64,000 nucleotides of DNA from contig NC_091966.1 of NCBI RefSeq assembly GCF_036711975.1, positions 13,461,501-13,525,500 of the forward strand, given 5' to 3'. The DNA is from Onthophagus taurus (lineage: Eukaryota > Arthropoda > Insecta > Coleoptera > Scarabaeidae). Position numbers and translations under genes: made by a program. Of this stretch, positions 57,351-64,000 are shown in pieces. Numbering within the stretch: position 1 is the stretch's first letter; each line of letters begins with the position of its first letter. The notes under the pieces were generated by a model. That model made no database searches and had not been told where the DNA came from. It saw only the letters and a list, made by a program, of their open reading frames with translations.

Positions 57351-57729
57351 ACGTGAATCATACGTGAATATTTTTAATATCCTACTGGATTGATTTCAAA
57401 ATACGTAGCGACTCAGGTACGGTAGACTCAGATGAAGACAAGGGTAGAGTAGGATCATTCATCATCCACAATAATTGTGCAATTTGCACCATTTTTACAA
57501 TAGGGTATTTCCAAAAAACGCCATCAGCTTTAAATTGAACCAAATTTACTTCTTGATGTAAATATAAACTAAATATCTTGTAATAATGACCAAGTACAGG
57601 TCTACGAACACATGAAAGAGCACCAATAAATACCAGGTACCGAATGTCACAATACACATTTAAAAATACCGAGTAAATTGACCGGACAGAAACATGCTCA
57701 TTCATGAAAATATTATTGTTTTTATAGAC

Positions 57730-59830
57730 GTCGCGTCGTCTACTTAACGGTTTAGGCCTTGTTGACCTTTACCTATCCTTCAGACCACATCTTTTTCGGG
57801 CGTCCCACTGATTGTCTTCCTCTTAATTTATGCTGCAGTGCCATCAATTTTGTATTCTGTCATCCTGCATTCTCTGGACGAGGTCCATCCATTTCTCTTT
57901 GCATTCTTTGATTTAATCGTTAACTGCGAAAATTTCCAGTTCCTCTCTAATATCTTCGTTTCTGATTTGATCCAATATGTTACAGCCGTTGGTCGCTCTT
58001 AGAAACTTAATTTCCGCGGACTTTATCTTGCTTAGGTCCTTTTTCCTTGTCACCTATGCTTCGCTGATATATAGCAGAGTCGGTATTGCCATTGTCTTAT
58101 AAAATTTCATTTGAGTATCCTTCCTGCATTTATTACCCAAAGTTCGTCTAATAGTTCCACACATTCTTGTGAAGATTGTCAATTTGTGATGTATGTCCTT
58201 ATCGTGTTCATTTCTTATGAATGCCATTGTATTTGTTTTTGTCTTAGAGATTTCGAAGTTGTAATCTCTACTTATGCTATTAACAAAGTATACAGCTTTT
58301 TCAAGGTTATCTTCTGACGTAGCACAAATTATTTCAGGACGTTGTTATGATGTAAGCGGATTCTATTTGGAACTTGATTCTTCCAATTTTTTATTAGATC
58401 ATCTATATACAAATCGTATAAAAGCGGTGATAGACAACAGCCTTGTCTTACTCCTTGATTAATGTAGATCAAATCCAAGTCTTCGTCTGAGATACTGTTT
58501 ATTATTATAGCGGTGTGTCTGTAAAGGCTCTTTGTTGCTCTGCTTAAGTGACCAGAACAGCCTCTTTTTTTCAGTATTGACCACAATTTGCTTCTTAATA
58601 CCCTATCCAAGAATGTTTCAGCGATTACTTATGTTCTTGTTGTTACTATGCGGCAATATAGTTTGTAGTTTGAATTCGAAATGCTAATTCTACGATAGTT
58701 GTTGGCTTCATTCTTGTTACCCTTTTTAAATAAAGAGACATCATCTTGGCTATCGTCCAGTCGTGGGGAACTATGGTGCGCTTCCAACACATATTTATAA
58801 AATGTAGAAAACATAACATCAAAATAATACCTCCATATTTTATAAGTTCAATGTTAATATTATCGGTTTCAACAGCTTTTCTATTTTTGAGCCCTTTCAG
58901 GCTATCCTCTCGGATTGAACCGTAGTTCTTTATAGTGCTGTTTCTATCGATCCTTATCTAATACATTTATCGTTGATGTGTCTTTCACATGCTTATTCAG
59001 ATGTCTGAGAATTTTGTATGCATATTCTTGCCTACCTTGGTCGTCGTCTTCGATGTTGGAGATGTATCTTTTCCAGCTTTCTCTATGTGCTTTTCTTGTA
59101 AGCTGTTTAGCCTTATTCCGTGTTTCTCTATATTCTGGGTTGCTCTGTTGGCTAGCATGGTAATATATGCCTGTTTCTTCTCGTTAATCACGTCCTGTAT
59201 TTCTTCATTCCAAACTTTCAGGCCTCTTTGTTTTTAGTTTTTCTTCCTTTTTTATAAGACTTCGTTTGCGGGGTTGTGGATTATCTTTTTCAAGTTTTTC
59301 TATTCAGTTTCGATTTTATCTGCCGTTACTATTGATTGCAAGTAGTTAGCTAATCTTTTTTGATATAAATGTTTAATGCCATCATCTTGTAATAGATATG
59401 TTTTATATGTTTGTTCTGTTTTTTGCTTGTTCCTGTCTTTGAGCCATGGACGTGATATTGCAATTTTACCTTTTAGCAAATAATGGTCTGTTCAAATGTG
59501 TGATCCTCTATAGACATGTGCATGCAACACCAACCTACAGTTTTTTATTCACTATGATGTAGTCAATAATGATCTGTTTACATTTTGCGGTCCCCTTCTC
59601 GTTTAATTTTTGTTCTCCATGATTTCCTACTATGTTTTCGATCGGTTCTTTCTCCACACTTGCATTCAAATCTCCTGCAATGATTGTATATTGATTTTTA
59701 TTTGTTTGGTTGTATGTATCTTGCAAGTGATTATAGAACTCTTTCCTTTCTTCTTTCCGGCCTTCCTTTGGGGCGTATACAGCTATTACTTTAAGATGCC
59801 CTCTGTTTGTTTTTAAATCTACCGTACAAA
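57730..59830 (-). pseudogene. RTE-like LINE ORF2 (endonuclease plus reverse transcriptase), decayed
   Basis: Blocks run from high to low coordinates on the minus strand. Endonuclease: YTIIAGDLNASVEKEPIENI (59700-59640). Linker: INEKKQAYITMLANRATQNI (about 59190). Reverse transcriptase: SLFKKGNKNEANNYRRISIS (about 58730), then LDLIYINQGVRQGCCLSPLL and YDLYIDDLIKNWK (about 58470-58380), where the catalytic YADD is lost. End: RGRQSVGRPKKMW near 57800. About 2.1 kb, with many frameshifts. Order and motifs fit RTE/BovB-like elements. Confidence 0.75.
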
Positions 59831-62800
59831 TTCTTTCATTTATATGCTATTGTTTTTATTGTTATAATTAATAGCTCAGGATAAAATAAAAAGATTTAGT
59901 TAATTTGTTATTCAAATTATATCTTAATAATTAAATTAATTATTTATTTTATTTAAATTTTTTTTTGTTTAGATTTTCCATTGATGTTTTATAGAAACCT
60001 GTCTTTATGTAATAAAAAGTAAGTGATCGTGTGTACTATAAAAAACAGCAGATGGTGACCGTGGAGAAGGAGTCCGCGTGGCTCAAAAATTTCACCAAAA
60101 AATTAACATTTATATAGGTTAACTACTCTATAAAAGTTAAGGTATTCATTTACACTTGAAATATTTTTTTGATTATGTAACAATAATATAACATTTTTGA
60201 GAAATAGTCTAATGTTCTTTTAGACAAAATAGTAATTTGTTTATTAGGACATATAAAATGCGTTTTAAATAATATCACCATCAAGTTGTTTAATAAATCT
60301 TATTTGTGATATGGTTCGGTAGTTTACATGGTTTAAAGTAGATAAGTAGGAGACATTTATTATACACAATCTGATATATAAAATTTCCATTACCCATGTT
60401 TGTGTACAGTTTAATTAACGTATATTTTCAGACATATTTATCTCTGCATCTGTTTGTACATTGACTGGAGGAATTTAGGTTACAGTGGTTGACGTCAATT
60501 TTTTCTGGACGTGCAATATATCACCACAGACAAACAATTTAAGATCACACGGAGATTATATTGCAAATTAAATCGTTCTCCTTTTTGTATTCTCTTTATT
60601 TTTTCGAAAGTTTAAATCCGATTTTTTTATATTTAATACAATACTTTTATAATCCCCAAAATTAAAAACGATATCAGTATAATTTAAAATAGTTACGAAA
60701 ACTATATAAGTAGAGCACTTTATATCGCAACTTCGAAACGTATCAAGTATCACAAACAAGATTCAAAGGTATTTCAATGATCCCATAAAAACCGTGGCAC
60801 CTGAGACGGCATTGTGTGTAAAGGAAACTGAAACCAAGATTTGAATCTCATTTTTAAAGACATCGTTTAACCAAAGTTGAGTAATTTAGATTTATGTTGT
60901 CCTGTCACTTTTTTATAATAAATCGTGTTAAAAGTTTCATTACCATGTGATGGTGAAATATCTCCAAAAACTACTATATCAGATAAAATTTTATGTTTAT
61001 TTTATGCAGTTATAACAGTTATTATAAAATTAAATCTCTCATTATAACCTTTATGAATTTTTAAAGATCTTTTTCAAGGTTTCAATGAGTTGCAATTTGT
61101 TTTTATTACCATCCTTGGATAATCCAGGTGGTGAACGAAACAACAATTTTTCTTTTCGACCTTTTATTACATAATAAAATTATTAAATCGGGGAACACAG
61201 TTGTTTATCCGTGGAAAGTGATTGTATTCCGTCAGATATCATAAAGCAGTGTAGTTGTACTTTCATTCGTTGTTTTTTTTTTGTTAAGCTCCGCTGTTAT
61301 CGTGGCAAATTTATCATCGTCTTTTACACTTGGTATTATAACATTAATTTTCTACCAGAGTCGAATTATAATTGGAAACGGGAAATTGGCGGCGATTTCG
61401 TCGTCGACACTCCTATTTATATGAAACGTACGCCTTAAGCTCTTACATTACGGTATCCATTAAGATAATTTATACAGAACTATTTATTACAGAACTAATT
61501 TTTTGTATTTTGGCTTAAATGAAATAGAAAAAAGGTAGGAAAATATTTTATAATTTGAACTTCCGAACGTGTGACTCAAGAGAACGGTGATTTTGCAATA
61601 ATAAAAAAGAGACAAAGACTTGACGGTCAAATGTGCGTTGCAAAATTGCAGGATTTGCTAATTAGTTCGACCGTTGACGGAATCCATTATACGAGACTTT
61701 TCATGAGAATTCTGTCTTATGTTCCGGACGGTATGTATATGAATTGCCTCATCCGGGATAAAAGAGTTATTGTAATCAAAAAAATATATATCGGTCAAGG
61801 AAACTCCCATTTTTATGTTGCGTTTAAAAATTTTTTAGGTTTCACATTTCAAAAAATTTACAACAACGTCTTTCGACTTAAATGGTACTCGCTCTAAATA
61901 TTTTTCTACCTTGAATCATGGTTCCGTTAATCGTTGACGTTGCTTTATTATACAGGTGGCTAAATATACCGATCGAATCCAACTTGTTATACAAATTTTG
62001 TATACATAGAATGAGTCATTAATATCTATAAAAATGAAAGTCTCATTTACATTTTTAAGGTTGATACGTTTCCATAATTATTAATTTACGGCTTTCATTA
62101 ACCTTTAGTTTTTATATAAAATTAGTAATGTATTTAAATATCCGGGTTTTGAAACTAATTGAACCAATAATATAGATTTTTTATTGCGACAAAAGGAAAT
62201 TTTAATTGCTTGAAGATACCTTTCGATATTAAAAAAGTGATTAAAGTATGCTAATAATTTGTTACTTAAAGAGAGGATTCTAAAGATAGTAATCGGTAAA
62301 TGGTGTAAAACACATTATTTTAGATATTTTATGTTTGAACTTTTGCAAGAAATATATACAGCAGAAGAAACACAGTATTTAAAATATCATATATAAGTGT
62401 TGTTGTAGGCAAATAGTTAGGACTGTTATTTTTTTTCAAATAAATAGTATTGATTATTTCTTTTCTCTTTTTGATTATTATATAACCAAGTCAAAAAATC
62501 GTCTAAAAATCCTTTTCATATACGAGAATCGAAAGCAAAGGAAAAGTAACACAGTGTTTTTGTCTCCATCTGAAAGCACTTTTGTTTGTAAAAATTCTAG
62601 GCAATGACCCGTCCATGAATGTATATAGTAACAATAAACTATTCGATCCTGCGACTTATAAATAAATATTAACAAATCAATCACTAAACTAAGCAAAGTT
62701 CAGTTTGTCTGAATTCGATGCTTTTATATCAATACTTGGTGGTTGATTTTAATACTATTAGCAATAATAAGATAATTTTACCCGATGTTTAAATTGTTAG

Positions 62801-64000
62801 AACAATTGTGCAACTGTGAGTCGTTCCATATATAGATTGAAGATCTGTTTAAACTTTATAAATACCTTATAAGGCTTTCATGGCTGAAAGTTTCGAGTTC
62901 TAGTGATAAAGCTAGTATTAATTCTAGATTTAATTTAATGTTTCTACTTTCTTTGTGCCTTTGAAATCCAGTAAACGTCCCCGGTGTATTTTTAAACTTG
63001 ATGGAAAAAGAATATGATTTTTTTTTAATATTTTTATTTATTTAAATAATAATCAGTGCATAACATATCTGTTACACGCTTCTTGGGATAATTTTTTGGC
63101 TGTATGTATGAAAGTGTTTATTTGTGGCTTGAGCAGCCTCTTCTGATAGTTGCCCGATTGACAATAAGACATGTGAATTAAATTATTAGTAAATCATGGT
63201 TTCGTTAACTCCAGTAATTTTGCTTGTGAATTTAGGGTTTTAGCAAAATTTTCTAATCAGATTCCGTTCATTAGTATTTCTAAAACCAGCTTTTAGAATC
63301 GTGCAACGAAGAGACCGATCTCCTATTTGGATTTCTTTTCAATTAGTTTTTTTGGCTCCGCTGTAATCTTATAACCTTCTCTAGATTTTGCTGGTGTGAC
63401 AAGTGAACGATTGATTCAACAACTATATTTTTGTATCGTCATTGAAACTTTTTAAAGTCAGCCAAGAGAAGTAGCATCGCATTCTAGATGCTGTGCTAGT
63501 GCGGCATTACATATTTTCCCACCAACCATGCTAAATAATACCTTTTCTTTAACTTCATGGTCAGTGCCCCTTTTTTCTTGGTCACATCCTTATTATCTAG
63601 GTCATGAAGAAACCTAGCGGGGAGGAGGACAATATTTTCCCATATTTATCTAAGTGGAACAACGGAGCTTTGGAAGATATTTGCATCACAGTCTCTTGTA
63701 TTTTTAAACTTCTGTTTGAATTGAGTTTGCAAATCAGTTCTAAAATAGACCGTTCTTCTTTGCTGCATCAAAAAGTTTATTTAGATACTGGTATAAACGG
63801 CAACAAGTGTGGTTTAAAACATATTGCAATAGCACTTCAACACATATGCATGTTACAAGAAAAGCTTCAGGTGCCGAATAGCATTGCTGTTTTGCCTTTT
63901 GTAATAATGAGTAGGTACATGGACAGCGCCGTTTTTCAATTTTTCTCATAATATCGTATTGACTCCTCGTTAAATCCTACCACAAACAAACATAACGCTT
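59831..64000. other. Intergenic, no gene recognised
   Basis: Over 4 kb of AT-rich sequence. The open stretches at 61571-61897 and 63604-63951 have no recognisable domain, no clear initiation or splice context and unremarkable composition, so neither is called a gene. No tRNA and no transposon terminus were found. An exon of a gene beyond the window edge cannot be excluded near the right end. Confidence 0.4.

Noticed and set aside
57382-57705. 107-codon minus-strand ORF considered as ORF1 of the jockey-like LINE
   Set aside because: No zinc knuckle or other ORF1 motif is readable, so only its position suggests it.
61571-61897. 108-codon plus-strand ORF
   Set aside because: No recognised domain, and a first-codon choice that depends on a non-ATG start; no splice or poly(A) context supports it.
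63604-63951. 115-codon plus-strand ORF (and an overlapping minus-strand ORF) at the right edge
   Set aside because: No family features on either strand. It may be an exon of something beyond the window, but nothing in the sequence supports a call.

Overview
The window is AT-rich nuclear DNA from an animal, almost certainly a holometabolous insect and most likely a beetle. The evidence is spliceosomal genes with short GT-AG introns of about 50-60 bp, insect-type initiator and TATA elements, and a heavy load of degenerate insect-type transposable elements (piggyBac, hAT, PIF/Harbinger, Tc1/mariner, LOA/I-like, RTE and jockey-like LINEs). No bacterial or viral gene was seen. The species cannot be named from the sequence.

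Layout. 1-2.1 kb: a broken piggyBac transposase, then a five-copy 173-bp tandem array between fragments of one LINE family. 2.4-5.0 kb: Tim29 (mitochondrial carrier translocase subunit, minus) and RIOK1 (40S maturation kinase, plus) head to head around a 354-bp shared promoter region. 5.0-9.0 kb: transposon debris, including a two-ORF Harbinger relic and a TA-flanked MITE. 9.2-16.7 kb: SIRT7 (minus), three coding exons, with a 5.6-kb intron holding a tRNA-Thr(AGT) gene and two hAT relics. 17.9-23.8 kb: METTL23, SLIRP and ACBD6 in one direction. METTL23 and SLIRP are 5 bp apart, SLIRP and ACBD6 72 bp apart, and the only clear poly(A) signal lies after ACBD6, so the three look like one polycistronic unit. 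23.8-43 kb: gene-poor, with inverted repeats, MITEs and nested transposons, including a LINE inserted inside a Tc1 element with a readable target-site duplication. 43.0-53.1 kb: a complete ABCA-type full transporter (ABCA3-like, 16 coding exons, 1675 aa). 53.7-54.9 kb: a secreted histidine-rich repeat protein (minus), tail to tail with the transporter. 55-64 kb: LINE relics and then sequence in which no gene was recognised.

How the genes relate. Most are housekeeping genes with nuclear or mitochondrial roles: SIRT7 and METTL23 modify chromatin, RIOK1 matures ribosomes, Tim29 and SLIRP serve mitochondria, and ACBD6 binds acyl-CoA. Tim29/RIOK1 and SIRT7/METTL23 are divergent pairs that may share promoters. 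The two items most worth following up are the METTL23-SLIRP-ACBD6 unit and the histidine-rich secreted protein. Exon boundaries were worked out by eye from reading frame, GT/AG sites and family similarity, without RNA data.
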